Below, one piece after another: positions 7,061 to 15,466 of a stretch of 36,858 bases of DNA. The translations under genes were made by a program, and so were the position numbers. This DNA comes from Verrucomicrobiales bacterium (lineage in GTDB: Bacteria; Verrucomicrobiota; Verrucomicrobiia; Verrucomicrobiales; DEV007): positions 149,822-186,679 of the forward strand of contig JANQVJ010000027.1 in the NCBI GenBank assembly GCA_030730365.1, read 5' to 3'. Each line of letters begins with the position of its first letter. Positions within the stretch are counted from its first letter, which is position 1. The notes beneath the pieces are model-generated. The model had not been told where the DNA came from. It saw nothing but the letters and a program-made list of their open reading frames with translations, and did no database searches.

Positions 7061-9841
7061 TCACTTCGCCTCCGCCGGACCCCTCGTCATGAGATAGGCG
7101 ACGAGATCTTTCACCGCGGCTTCGTCCATCGTTTTAAGGAGGCCTTCGGGCATAAGGGAGACTGGGAGGGCCTCTCGTTTCGTGATCGTGTCGGCGGGAA
7201 TGACGAGGCGCTCCACCGGCGTCTGCACCGTGACGGTTTTCTTGTTCTCTTCCGGAATGACACCGGAGACGACCCGGCCGTCCCTGAGGGTGAAGACGGT
7301 GAGCCGGTAGTCGGCGGGGACGACCTCGTTCGGATTGACGATGTTGCCTAACAAATAATCCAGATTGTGCCGATCGCTCCCGGTGAGGTCGGGTCCGATC
7401 GCGCCGCCTTCGCCGTAGAGCTTGTGGCAGGCGGCGCAGAGGGCGGCGTAGGTCGTTCTGCCTTTCGCCGGATTGGCGGCGGCGATGACCTCGGGGGTGA
7501 GGAGCGTTTTCCAATTCGCTATTTCAGCCTTCACCGCTTCGGGAGTGTCGCGCACATCACCCCAGACCTCGCCAAGTTGTTTGGTCAGGGATTCATCACC
7601 GAGACTGCGAATCTGGCGGGCGTGGAAGGGACTGATCGCGTCGCGGGGGATCTCGCCCTGCGCAATACGCGCGAGGAGGACCCCGGTAAAAGACGCTCGC
7701 GAGACGAGCACATCGATCACGACGGCGCGGTGGACGGTGTCGCGTTTCCACTGATTGAGGACACGGTTCGGGACATCGGCATCATCGTAGTTGGCCAGTC
7801 CGAGAATGGCTTCGCGGGCGAGGACGCGGTCATTGGTCCATTCCTTGAGCTTGGGCAACAGATCAGTCGTGGGATCGCGAAGCAGGTTGGTGAGGGCGGC
7901 GCGGCGGGCACCGGGATCGGCTTCGGCATTCGCGGCGATGGCGAGCAGCTCGTCACGGGCTCGTCCGTCTCCGAAGACAAGGGAAAGTTCGCGGATGAGG
8001 GTCTGCGCTTCCTCGTCGCCGCCGGCTTTAATGATGTTGTCCCAGACGGCCGGTTTGGGGGCCTTGCTCCAGCCCTTGAGGCCCTCATTGAGACCGCGCA
8101 GGATGGGGAGGCGATTCTCGTCGGTGGCGCGGGAAAGGAGATCGTTCACCGGCGCGGGTGTTTTTTCGAGATCCTCGGCGAGACGGCGTGTGATGAGTCG
8201 AGTGACGGTGGGGAGTTTGGAGGAGAGGGCGAGTTTTACGGCTTTGTCAGGATACTTCGAAACGGCTTCGGCGATGCCATACCAGATCATGAGGGATTGC
8301 TGGCGGTCGGTGGCGTCTTCGGAATGGGTGGAGAGAGAGGTGGCGAGGGGAAAGCGAGACTCAAGCGGAATCCTTTGGAGGGCGGCGGCAAGTTCGAGCC
8401 TTATGAGTGGAGTCGAATTGGACGCGAGGGCCGGTTCGGCAGAGCCCTTGTCTTCCGCGATCCATCGAATCGCGAGAGCGCGCTGTGATTCGTTATTCGA
8501 GGAGAGATAGCTGGACGGGTCAAAGGACTCGCTCTCCCGCTTCGTCAGCCACTCCGGCCGCTCCGTCGTCGGCTCGCCCTTTTCCGGCCCATCATAGACA
8601 ATCCGGTAAATCCTTCCGCTCGTGCGGTGAATGCCGTCATTGTCATGGCACTCGCCGGTGTCGCTCCAGTCATTCATCCAGACCTGGCCGTCGGGACCGG
8701 TGATGAGATCGAGACCGCGGAACCAGGGATCCTTCAGCATCATGAAATCCTTGCCGTGTTTCCCGACGTAGCCGTTGCCCTCGCGTTCGAGGATGTCCAT
8801 GTTGATGCGGCGACCGTGCAGGTTGCAGGTGAAAAGCTTGCCGTGGTATTCCTTCGGCCAGACGCCGCCCTGGTAGATGAGGCAGCCCATGTGGGCGTGG
8901 CCGCCGCCGAGCTCGGAGGTCTTGTCGCTGATGCCTTTGCGGACGTCGTTCCATTTTTCCGACCCGCGGTCCCAATGATAGTGGTCGGCGGTATGGCCGA
9001 TGTATTCGTAGGCGAGCGGATTCAGATGCGCGCCGAACATGCGTTCGTAGTAGGCGCCGGGGATGGCGTGCCAGAGGTGGCCGATGACAGTGTTGGTGTA
9101 GAAAAGCTGGCCCTCCTCGTTCCAGTCCATGCCCCAGGGATTGGTGCCGCCGTGGCAGAAGACTTCGAGCTCTTTCGTGAATGGATGAAAGCGCCAGATC
9201 GCGCAGTTCATCGCGACGCGCTCCTTTTCCGGGGTGCCGGGAGCTCCCACGTAGGAGGTCGAGGTGATCCCGTGGCGACCATAGAGCCAGCCGTCGGGGC
9301 CGAACTTCAGCCCGTTGACGATGTTGTGGCCTATCGTCTCGGCATCGAAGCCGTCGAGCATCACGACCGGCTCGCCATCGGGGACAAGGTCGCCGTTCGC
9401 GTCAGGAATGAAAAGCAACTGCGGCGCACAGGTCACCCAGACCCCGCCGTGACCGACCGCGACGGAGGTGAGCCGTTTGCCCTGATCCCAGAAGACGGTG
9501 CGCTTGTCGGACTTGCCGTCGCCGTCCGTATCTTCGAGGACAATGACGCGGTCCTGCAAATTCATGTCCCAGCGCAGCGGCGTCTCCGCGAAGGTGTAAC
9601 ACTCGGCGACCCAGAGGCGTCCCTTGTCATCAAAAGTGATCCCGATGGGCTGCTGCACCTCGGGCTCGGACGCGAAGACCTCGAGACGAAAGCCCTCGGG
9701 GAGCTCGGCGGTTCTGGCCGTCTCCTCCGGTGACATCGGCTCCGATTTTTCGGCCTCGGTGTTGTAGATCACGGGGAAATCGGCGGCGCGGGCGACGGCA
9801 CTGTTCCACAGGAACGCGGCGAGGAGGAGTAAACGAATCAT
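7061..9841 (-). CDS. PVC-type heme-binding membrane-bound dehydrogenase
   Basis: 926 residues with an N-terminal signal peptide (MIRLLLLAAFLWNSAVARA). The first half is the beta-propeller 'membrane-bound dehydrogenase' domain of planctomycetes/verrucomicrobia (PEGFRLEVFASEPEVQQPIGITFDD region, then KFGPDGWLYGRHG and TNPWGMDWNEEGQ). A helical-repeat middle follows, then a C-terminal cytochrome c domain with CAACH (about residues 802-806), IGPDLTG and the typical NPNEVVPADYR. It is expected to oxidise a sugar- or alcohol-like substrate in the periplasm and pass electrons through the c-type heme; this is known only by family analogy. It lies 15 bases after the DMFase-like gene and is probably co-transcribed with it. 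Confidence 0.9.
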   Translation of the reverse strand: MIRLLLLAAFLWNSAVARAADFPVIYNTEAEKSEPMSPEETARTAELPEGFRLEVFASEPEVQQPIGITFDDKGRLWVAECYTFAETPLRWDMNLQDRVIVLEDTDGDGKSDKRTVFWDQGKRLTSVAVGHGGVWVTCAPQLLFIPDANGDLVPDGEPVVMLDGFDAETIGHNIVNGLKFGPDGWLYGRHGITSTSYVGAPGTPEKERVAMNCAIWRFHPFTKELEVFCHGGTNPWGMDWNEEGQLFYTNTVIGHLWHAIPGAYYERMFGAHLNPLAYEYIGHTADHYHWDRGSEKWNDVRKGISDKTSELGGGHAHMGCLIYQGGVWPKEYHGKLFTCNLHGRRINMDILEREGNGYVGKHGKDFMMLKDPWFRGLDLITGPDGQVWMNDWSDTGECHDNDGIHRTSGRIYRIVYDGPEKGEPTTERPEWLTKRESESFDPSSYLSSNNESQRALAIRWIAEDKGSAEPALASNSTPLIRLELAAALQRIPLESRFPLATSLSTHSEDATDRQQSLMIWYGIAEAVSKYPDKAVKLALSSKLPTVTRLITRRLAEDLEKTPAPVNDLLSRATDENRLPILRGLNEGLKGWSKAPKPAVWDNIIKAGGDEEAQTLIRELSLVFGDGRARDELLAIAANAEADPGARRAALTNLLRDPTTDLLPKLKEWTNDRVLAREAILGLANYDDADVPNRVLNQWKRDTVHRAVVIDVLVSRASFTGVLLARIAQGEIPRDAISPFHARQIRSLGDESLTKQLGEVWGDVRDTPEAVKAEIANWKTLLTPEVIAAANPAKGRTTYAALCAACHKLYGEGGAIGPDLTGSDRHNLDYLLGNIVNPNEVVPADYRLTVFTLRDGRVVSGVIPEENKKTVTVQTPVERLVIPADTITKREALPVSLMPEGLLKTMDEAAVKDLVAYLMTRGPAEAK

Positions 9842-9856
9842 GATGGGGGGATCATT

Positions 9857-11377
9857 TCAGGCACCTATCGCACGGTCGAGCAGATTCTTCGTCATCCGCT
9901 GCACCCGCGCATCCGGACCGTGCGGTCGTGACCAGTGCGACCATGGCAGCATGTGCCCCGGGGGCGAACTGAGTCCCTGGCACCAGAAGATGGTCGAGGC
10001 GTTGAAGACAAAATTGCCCTTCGGTCCCCGGTAGATCGTGGCGGTCCACTGCTGCGGATTGACCCCGCCCTGGAGCGCGGTGCCCGCGCCGACGACTTCC
10101 AGTCCCGGAATATCCGCCGGAGGATCACCGTGGTATTCCCATCCGATGAGACCGGGGATGGAGTCACCCTTTTTCATGCCGGTCCCGTCGAAGATCCAGT
10201 GATCGGGTTTCTCGCAGACCCAGTCGCCGCCGCCGTTAACCGGATCGACATTGCGCGAACCCATCAGGTAGCCCTCGTCGGGACCGCGATGGGGGAAAGG
10301 GCCTTCGGTGCGTTCCCGGTCGGTCGCGTACTTGTAGTCGCCTCCGTAGGGGCCGCCGCGGAAAATGATGCGATTGGGATTCTTCCCGTCCTCGCTCGGC
10401 GTCATCGGCGTGACCCAGCAGACCGAGTTGCCCGAGAAAAAGAGCAGACTCGTCCCGGTGTCGCGCAGCTTCACGACGTTTTCGTATTCGCGGATGTCCC
10501 AATACTCGTCATGGCCGTTGCTGAGGAAGGCCTTGAATCGGTCGGGCCGTGCGTAGGCAGGATCGACCATGTCCGCGTTCGAGCAATAGGTCACATCGTA
10601 GCCCTGCTCTTCCAGCCAGTAGGCGAGGGGAAACTCGAAGCAGAGCCACTCGCCCGATCCGAGCGACATCGGATTCTCATAAATCTGCGAATATTTCCCG
10701 TAGGGCCGGTCAAAGCTCACATCGGCCCACGGGCCCTGATTGCCCTTGGGGTGCGTGTAGATCGAGAAATTGGTCGGCCACATGTTGTAGGCCTGCCAGG
10801 TGTTGTCCGAGCATTGCAGGCAAAAATCGGCGGGCCTGTCGTCCTTCACGATAAAAACGACATAGTTCTGCCAGTAGCCTTTTCCGGTAGTGTCAGGAGT
10901 CGAAAGGCGGCCGAGATAGACGCCGCTGGGCCATTCCTCGGGGATCGTGAGCGTGACCGTCGGTTTCCAGAGGCATTCGTGGAGATGCCGATCACCCCGG
11001 GTCGATTCCGGTGTCGGCTGCGGCTTACAGGGGAGGGGACCGAGTGTCTCCATCAGTCGAGCCCCTTTGCCGCCGTAGTAGCCGGTGCGAAAGATTTCAA
11101 TGGTGCAGTGCCCCTTGAGTTTCGAGCTGACGAAGAGGTCGATCTTTTCCCCGGCAGCGACGGATTGCTTCGAGCAGTAGCCTTCGATGTCCGAGGCTCG
11201 CACACCGTCCTTTTGATCGAGCCGCACCCGCGTGAGCTGCCAGTCATCGGATCCCGGCTTGGCATTCTCTTCGCGGATCAGATTCGGTTTCGCTTCGGCG
11301 GATTGCGCGCTCGAAGTCGAAAAAGCGAGCGCCGGAGCCGCGGCCGAGGCGAGAAAGGAACGTCGGGTCGGTTTCAT
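9857..11377 (-). CDS. Tat-exported N,N-dimethylformamidase beta-subunit-like protein
   Basis: 506 residues. The N-terminus carries a twin-arginine-type signal (TRRSFLASAAAPALAFS). The body matches the large-subunit domain of N,N-dimethylformamidase: CTIEIFRTGYYGGKGAR, then WPSGVYLGRL, SDNTWQAYNMWP, NGHDEYWD and a C-terminal NASTIFWCQGLS. In true DMFase this subunit uses a mononuclear iron site to hydrolyse an amide and works with a small alpha subunit. No small subunit is present here, so the substrate may differ. A C-N hydrolase of another amide is possible. Spacing to the downstream heme dehydrogenase gene is 15 bases. Confidence 0.85.
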   Translation of the reverse strand: MKPTRRSFLASAAAPALAFSTSSAQSAEAKPNLIREENAKPGSDDWQLTRVRLDQKDGVRASDIEGYCSKQSVAAGEKIDLFVSSKLKGHCTIEIFRTGYYGGKGARLMETLGPLPCKPQPTPESTRGDRHLHECLWKPTVTLTIPEEWPSGVYLGRLSTPDTTGKGYWQNYVVFIVKDDRPADFCLQCSDNTWQAYNMWPTNFSIYTHPKGNQGPWADVSFDRPYGKYSQIYENPMSLGSGEWLCFEFPLAYWLEEQGYDVTYCSNADMVDPAYARPDRFKAFLSNGHDEYWDIREYENVVKLRDTGTSLLFFSGNSVCWVTPMTPSEDGKNPNRIIFRGGPYGGDYKYATDRERTEGPFPHRGPDEGYLMGSRNVDPVNGGGDWVCEKPDHWIFDGTGMKKGDSIPGLIGWEYHGDPPADIPGLEVVGAGTALQGGVNPQQWTATIYRGPKGNFVFNASTIFWCQGLSSPPGHMLPWSHWSRPHGPDARVQRMTKNLLDRAIGA

Positions 11378-11439
11378 ATCAACCCTTTTAGCGAAAAGCG
11401 ATCACCCCTGCAATGACGCGAAGGCGGGGGATGCACGAG

Positions 11440-12114
11440 TTACGGAATTCGGACTGTATTTTTGGATATTCGATCGGGAAGATCGAGGAAAGTCAGCCAT
11501 TGAGGGATCGAATGGGAGAGTTCGAGTAATAACTCGCCTTCGATGCGGGCAATCATACGATAAGGAGAAGTCTCGGAGGTGTTGTCGTAGATCGAGAGCG
11601 CATCGACTTTTCCGAGGACGCGGGCAAGATTTTCCAGAACCCTTGGAAAGCGTTCGCGGATCTTTTCCGCGGGCACGTCGTGTCCCCCTTCACCTACCCG
11701 TTGAAACACCCGCGCGAATGAATATTCGTCCGATTCGAGTCCAATAAAATTCACCACCACCCGGTAACCATGGCTCCGAGCAGTCGTGAGAAATGCCACC
11801 TTTGCGCCAATCGGATCGCTGAGAACTGTTTCAAACATGAAGGATTGCCGCGCGATGAAAAGATCCTGCCGTAGCCGCTCGGCCATTGCGGCTGCCTCGT
11901 AAGCACTCACCTTTTCTTCGGCGGCAATCATATCCGCATTGATAAATGGAACGGTAGAATCGCCGTAGAAAATCCGACGAAAAGTCGATTTTCCGGCTCC
12001 GTTAGGGCCGGCAAAGACAACCAGCAGAGGCGGGCAAACGAGATCCGGTTCGGGATTGCTCACGGAGCAAATGTGAGTGCAAACGACGTCGTTGCGAGCA
12101 GAAAAGGGAATCAA
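11440..12114 (-). CDS. Zeta toxin family kinase
   Basis: 224 residues. A perfect Walker A motif GPNGAGKST (about residues 35-43) follows a hydrophobic strand (LLVVFA). Zeta/AAA-type features come after it: INADMIAAE, then RQSFMFETVLSDP, and NFIGLESDEYS. Zeta toxins phosphorylate UDP-N-acetylglucosamine and block cell-wall synthesis; related P-loop kinases have other targets, so the substrate is inferred. The start ATG overlaps the antitoxin stop by 4 bases, the classic antitoxin-first arrangement. Base composition is less GC-rich than neighbouring metabolic genes, in keeping with acquired TA modules. Confidence 0.85.
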   Translation of the reverse strand: MIPFSARNDVVCTHICSVSNPEPDLVCPPLLVVFAGPNGAGKSTFRRIFYGDSTVPFINADMIAAEEKVSAYEAAAMAERLRQDLFIARQSFMFETVLSDPIGAKVAFLTTARSHGYRVVVNFIGLESDEYSFARVFQRVGEGGHDVPAEKIRERFPRVLENLARVLGKVDALSIYDNTSETSPYRMIARIEGELLLELSHSIPQWLTFLDLPDRISKNTVRIP

Positions 12115-12500
12115 TCTTCCACAAACTCCGAGCCAACACGATGTCCGCGTTGTCGAGTCCCGTCCGGCGTTACCCGGATGAGTCCTCCGGGACGTTCCGG
12201 GTCTGGCAGGTAGATAGTCATCTTATCCAACCCGATCCTCTCCCGCAAAACCGAGGCCGGGGTGTTCCGAAACTGTTCTAGGGCTTCGAGAATGTGCTGC
12301 TTCTCGATTTCCTCTTCTTCGGGCGCTAGTTCGGGCCACTTCTTGAGCGCCGTGATAGTCTTTGTCGTCAGGAGCGGTTCCACTGCTTTGCCGAGGCGGG
12401 CCCAATGTTCCACCTGACCGGTAAGGGAGCGGTCCGCATCCTGAGCCGCAGCGCGGGCTTCTTCGGCGAGGGATTCCGAGACTTTGATGGCCGTTGACAT
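12111..12500 (-). CDS. ParD-like antitoxin partner of the zeta toxin
   Basis: 129 residues from ATG 12500 (MSTAIKVSESLAEEAR). An in-frame ATG at 12518 would add MAQFIH. The first ~70 residues match the ParD-like antitoxin family: a short beta-strand, then amphipathic helices (LAEEARAAAQDADRSLTGQV and EHWARLGKAVEPLL) of ribbon-helix-helix type. The remaining ~55 residues (from ALEQFRNTP onward) are an extra charged tail ending GHRVGSEFVED, probably the toxin-neutralising part. As a type II antitoxin it should bind both the toxin and its own promoter. The overlap with the toxin start implies translational coupling. Confidence 0.75.
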   Translation of the reverse strand: MSTAIKVSESLAEEARAAAQDADRSLTGQVEHWARLGKAVEPLLTTKTITALKKWPELAPEEEEIEKQHILEALEQFRNTPASVLRERIGLDKMTIYLPDPERPGGLIRVTPDGTRQRGHRVGSEFVED

Positions 12501-12523
12501 GTGAATAAACTGCGCCATTTAGG

Positions 12524-12534
12524 TGCAAAATGCA
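12524..12534 (-). promoter_or_regulatory. Palindrome at the antitoxin start, possible operator
   Basis: TGCAAAATGCA is an inverted repeat (TGCA arms) 5 bases before the upstream ATG of the antitoxin gene. Ribbon-helix-helix antitoxins usually repress their own operon by binding short palindromes here. The palindrome is seen; its role is inferred. Only 63 bases separate ATG 12500 from the preceding gene's stop. Confidence 0.4.
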
Positions 12535-12563
12535 ACTTTTTGCGACGCGATGAAAAAGTGGCC

Positions 12564-13361
12564 TCACCACGCCGTCCAGCCGCCGTCCACCAGCAGATTC
12601 TGGCCGGTGATGTAGCTGCTCGCTTCGCTCGCGAGGAAAACGACGGCGCCTTTGAGCTCATCGGGGCGGCCCATTCTCCCCATGGGCGATTTCGCGGTGA
12701 GCCGCTCGACCATGGTCGGGTTCGCGGCAGGGCCGGGGAAAGGACCGGGGGAGAGGCAGTTCACGCGGACGCCCTCCTTTGCCCAGTAGACGGCGAGGTG
12801 GCGGGTCATGTGGACGATGCCGCCCTTGAGCGCGTGATAGGCGACGGGACTGGCGGAGACGGCACCCTCGTAGGCCTCGGGATAGGATCCGACAACGCCA
12901 TACATCGAGCCTATCATGACGATACTCGCGCCGCCTCCGCGGGCGACGGCGTGTTCGTGGACTTTGCGGGCGAGGAGAAAATAGCCGGTGGCGTTGGCGA
13001 GGCTGCGGTTGAATTCGTTGGCCGTCACGGTGGAGAGGTCAGACCCGTTCGCGGCGTGGCCGTTGTTGATGAGGATGTCGATGCGTCCGGTGCAGGCGAG
13101 CGCGGCGGTGAAGCCGGATTCGATTGAGTCTTCGTTGAGGTGGTCGAGAGCGACTCCGTGGTGGGTTTGGGCTCCGGTCGCAGGGAGCGCGGCAGCGGCG
13201 TCGCGGGCGCGATCGGGGTCGCGACTCGTGGTGATGACGTTGGCTCCGGCTTCGGCGAGGGCGCGAGACATGGCCGAGCCGAGCCAGCCGCTTGCTCCGC
13301 TAATGAGGGCGGTTTTTCCGGTCAGGTCAAAGAGCTGGGGGATGGTGGCTTCGGGATTCAT
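12564..13361 (-). CDS. Short-chain dehydrogenase/reductase (SDR)
   Basis: 265 residues of classical SDR type. The glycine-rich cofactor motif is SGASGWLG (21-28), the structural NN pair is at 99-100, and the catalytic residues are Ser152, Tyr175 and Lys179 (YHALK). The C-terminal part has RVNCLSPGPFPG and the usual ITGQNLLVDGGW ending. Such enzymes oxidise or reduce a sugar or sugar-acid hydroxyl with NAD(P). Its start overlaps the stop of the Gfo/Idh gene by 4 bases, and the neighbours encode sugar-acid enzymes, so a sugar or keto-deoxy sugar acid substrate is likely. Candidates include a pentose/deoxyhexose dehydrogenase. Confidence 0.9.
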   Translation of the reverse strand: MNPEATIPQLFDLTGKTALISGASGWLGSAMSRALAEAGANVITTSRDPDRARDAAAALPATGAQTHHGVALDHLNEDSIESGFTAALACTGRIDILINNGHAANGSDLSTVTANEFNRSLANATGYFLLARKVHEHAVARGGGASIVMIGSMYGVVGSYPEAYEGAVSASPVAYHALKGGIVHMTRHLAVYWAKEGVRVNCLSPGPFPGPAANPTMVERLTAKSPMGRMGRPDELKGAVVFLASEASSYITGQNLLVDGGWTAW

Positions 13362-14368
13362 GCGTTGACGATCTGCCAGGTTCCCTCTTTCACGCTGAGG
13401 TGCGAGGCGAGGTTGACTTTGAGCGTGCGGATCGCCTCCTCGAGGGTGCAGAGGACGCTGCCTTTTCCGTCGATCGCGTCGAGAAAGGCGCCGTTCTGCC
13501 GGCGATACATGACATCGACTTCGGGCATCTCGACGGCTTCGTGATGCCAGGCTCCGCTCGCCTCGGTCATCCAGGACCAGCGTTTTTTTGCATACTCGGC
13601 CTGCAGGGTGCCGCCCTCGCAGACGACGGTGATGAGGACTTCGTTAGGGTGCTGGTAGAGGTTCAGGGCGTAGCTGCCCATGACGCCGCCGTCGGCGCCT
13701 TGACGCACGAGCGAGTGGACGGTGTCCTCGACTGTGACGCCTTCGAGGGTCTGATGATCGGCATCGGTCATGACCCGCCGGATCGGGCCGGCGAGCCAGT
13801 CGCCGACGTTGTAAAAATGGGTGATCATGTCGTTGATCGCGCCGCCGCCAAGTTCGGGTTTGGCGAAATAGACGTCGCGGTAGGCTGGACGCAAGGTTGC
13901 GAAGGCCTGGCCCGAGGCGGTCCGGATCTGGAGGACGCGACCGAAGCGGCCCGAGTCGAGGGCTTCCTTCATCGCCTCGACGGCAGGATGGGCGCGATGG
14001 ACGTAGCCGACCGCGACGGTGAGATTTTTTTCTTTCACCACTTCGACGAGCGCCTCGATGCCGTCGATCGTGAGGCTGAGCGGCTTTTCGATGAGCAGGT
14101 GAGTGCCGAGCGCCGCGAGGCGGGTCGCGATGGGGATGTGTGTCGGCGCAGGAGTCGCGATGACGGCGGCATCGTAGTGGCCGTCGGCGAGGGCGCTTTC
14201 GAGGTCGGGAAAAGCGAGGTTCGTGGGAATCCCGTAGCGCCCGGCGATCTCGGCACGTCGCGGGGCGTGGGTTTCGCAAAAGGCGATCGCGTCGCAGCGT
14301 TCAAGTTGCTGGAAACAGCGCAGGTGCCGCTCCCCGATGGAGCCGGTGCCGATGAGAAGAAGTTTCAT
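13358..14368 (-). CDS. Gfo/Idh/MocA family oxidoreductase
   Basis: 336 residues from ATG 14368 (MKLLLIGTGSIGERHL); the upstream 16 codons to 14416 lack family similarity. The Rossmann motif GTGSIG is at 7-12, the conserved EKP at 94-96, and the D180/H184 pair (GAINDMITHF) marks the catalytic face. This family oxidises cyclic sugars, inositols or their derivatives with NAD(P); L-arabinose and D-xylose 1-dehydrogenases of some bacteria belong to it. It is the first gene of a two-gene minus-strand unit with the SDR and diverges from the lyase gene at 14546, so the locus is probably controlled from the shared 177-base spacer. Confidence 0.9.
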   Translation of the reverse strand: MKLLLIGTGSIGERHLRCFQQLERCDAIAFCETHAPRRAEIAGRYGIPTNLAFPDLESALADGHYDAAVIATPAPTHIPIATRLAALGTHLLIEKPLSLTIDGIEALVEVVKEKNLTVAVGYVHRAHPAVEAMKEALDSGRFGRVLQIRTASGQAFATLRPAYRDVYFAKPELGGGAINDMITHFYNVGDWLAGPIRRVMTDADHQTLEGVTVEDTVHSLVRQGADGGVMGSYALNLYQHPNEVLITVVCEGGTLQAEYAKKRWSWMTEASGAWHHEAVEMPEVDVMYRRQNGAFLDAIDGKGSVLCTLEEAIRTLKVNLASHLSVKEGTWQIVNA

Positions 14369-14395
14369 GAAAGAGGATAGAAGGTCGGACGCGAC

Positions 14396-14433
14396 AGGGT
14401 TGCCCCGACGATCCAACCCTATTGAATCGGGTT
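14396..14433. promoter_or_regulatory. Inverted repeats in divergent promoter region
   Basis: AGGGTTG (14396-14402) and CAACCCT (14414-14420) form a 7-base inverted repeat, and a third half-site GGGTT follows at 14429-14433. They lie between the two divergent catabolic units, where a sugar-responsive repressor would bind. No regulator gene is recognised in the window. Operator function is a guess from position and symmetry. Confidence 0.3.
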
Positions 14434-14545
14434 TGGCAATGGAGGAAAGGGAAAAGGATGGCGGGGCGGGAAACTCTTCTTAGCGTGAACCCGCGAGATT
14501 CCGCGCTTGCCCGGCGGGGGGCTTTTCGTTTAACAGATCGGCGAT

Positions 14546-15466
14546 ATGAGTGAATCCCGCGCCACCGCCCTTTCCGGGGTCCTCCCGGTTTTTCAGACTC
14601 CCTACCTCGCCGACGAGTCGATCGATTTCGAAACGCTGGGGCACGAGATCGACTGGCTCTTCCATCAAGGCGCCGACGGGATCGTCATGGCGATGGTCTC
14701 GGAGGTGCTGCGGCTCTCGGACCGCGAGCGCGAATTGCTCGCGGCTCAGGCCTGCCAGTTCGCGGTGGGAAAAGGCCCGGCCATCATCAGTGTCGGCGCG
14801 GAGAGTAGCTACACGGCCGAGGGCCACGCCCGCCACGCCGAGGAATGCGGGGCGGCCGCGGTGATGGCAATCCCTCCGATTTCGATCAGCGTGGAGGAAA
14901 AGGAGTTGCTCGATTATTACCGGCGGCTCCTCGAAGTGATCGACATCCCCGTGATCGTACAGGATGCCTCGGGCTACGTCGGCAAGCCCATGTCGATCGC
15001 TTTTCAGGCTCGGCTCCTCGACGAGTTCGGGCCCGAGCGAGTTCTCTTCAAGCCCGAGGCCTCACCGATCGGGCCGCGTCTCTCGGCCCTGCGCGATGCG
15101 ACGGGTGGGCGCGCCCGCGTCTTCGAGGGCACGGGCGGGATCGCCCTGATCGACTCCTACCACCGCGGGATTTGCGGCACGATGCCGGGGGCCGATCTCA
15201 TCACCGCAATCGTCCCGCTCTGGGAAGCGCTCGAGGCGGGCGACCTCGACACCGCCGCGCACATCCACGAACCGCTCAGCGCGCTCATTTCGCTGCAGAC
15301 CAGTCTCGACGGATTCCTTGCCGTGGAAAAACATCTCCTCATCCGTCAGGGGATTTTCCGAAATGAAATCGTGCGTGGGCCGCGCGGATTCATCCTCGAT
15401 GAGGAGACCCGCCACGAGGTCGACCGCCTTTTTGACCGCCTCACCGAAGCAACTGCCGACTTATGA
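14546..15466 (+). CDS. DHDPS/NAL-superfamily lyase or dehydratase
   Basis: 306 residues with a TIM-barrel DapA-like fold. The Schiff-base lysine is in VLFKPEASP (K169). The strand where DapA has its catalytic tyrosine reads PVIVQDASGYVG (135-146), so the usual YNxP is replaced. Members with this replacement include 2-keto-3-deoxy-pentonate dehydratases as well as aldolases. In E. coli the YagE/YjhH aldolases of this superfamily are encoded next to YagF/YjhG dehydratases, and a YjhG-type gene lies 1.0 kb downstream here. The likely substrate is therefore a 2-keto-3-deoxy sugar acid, either cleaved to pyruvate plus an aldehyde or dehydrated. The stop overlaps the next start by 4 bases. Confidence 0.88.
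   Translation: MSESRATALSGVLPVFQTPYLADESIDFETLGHEIDWLFHQGADGIVMAMVSEVLRLSDRERELLAAQACQFAVGKGPAIISVGAESSYTAEGHARHAEECGAAAVMAIPPISISVEEKELLDYYRRLLEVIDIPVIVQDASGYVGKPMSIAFQARLLDEFGPERVLFKPEASPIGPRLSALRDATGGRARVFEGTGGIALIDSYHRGICGTMPGADLITAIVPLWEALEAGDLDTAAHIHEPLSALISLQTSLDGFLAVEKHLLIRQGIFRNEIVRGPRGFILDEETRHEVDRLFDRLTEATADL

Noticed and set aside
8627..9733. 368-codon plus-strand open frame
   Set aside because: Antisense to the heme dehydrogenase gene whose domains are unmistakable.
5520..11377. Functional link between the FmdB-like protein and the dimethylformamidase-like protein
   Set aside because: The name suggests formamidase regulation, but the genes are 4 kb apart and separated by unrelated genes; FmdB-like ribbons are widespread without such a link.
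9935..11416. 493-codon plus-strand open frame
   Set aside because: It is antisense to the DMFase-like gene; the translation is Arg/Gly/Val-rich without domain motifs, as expected for a shadow frame in GC-rich DNA.
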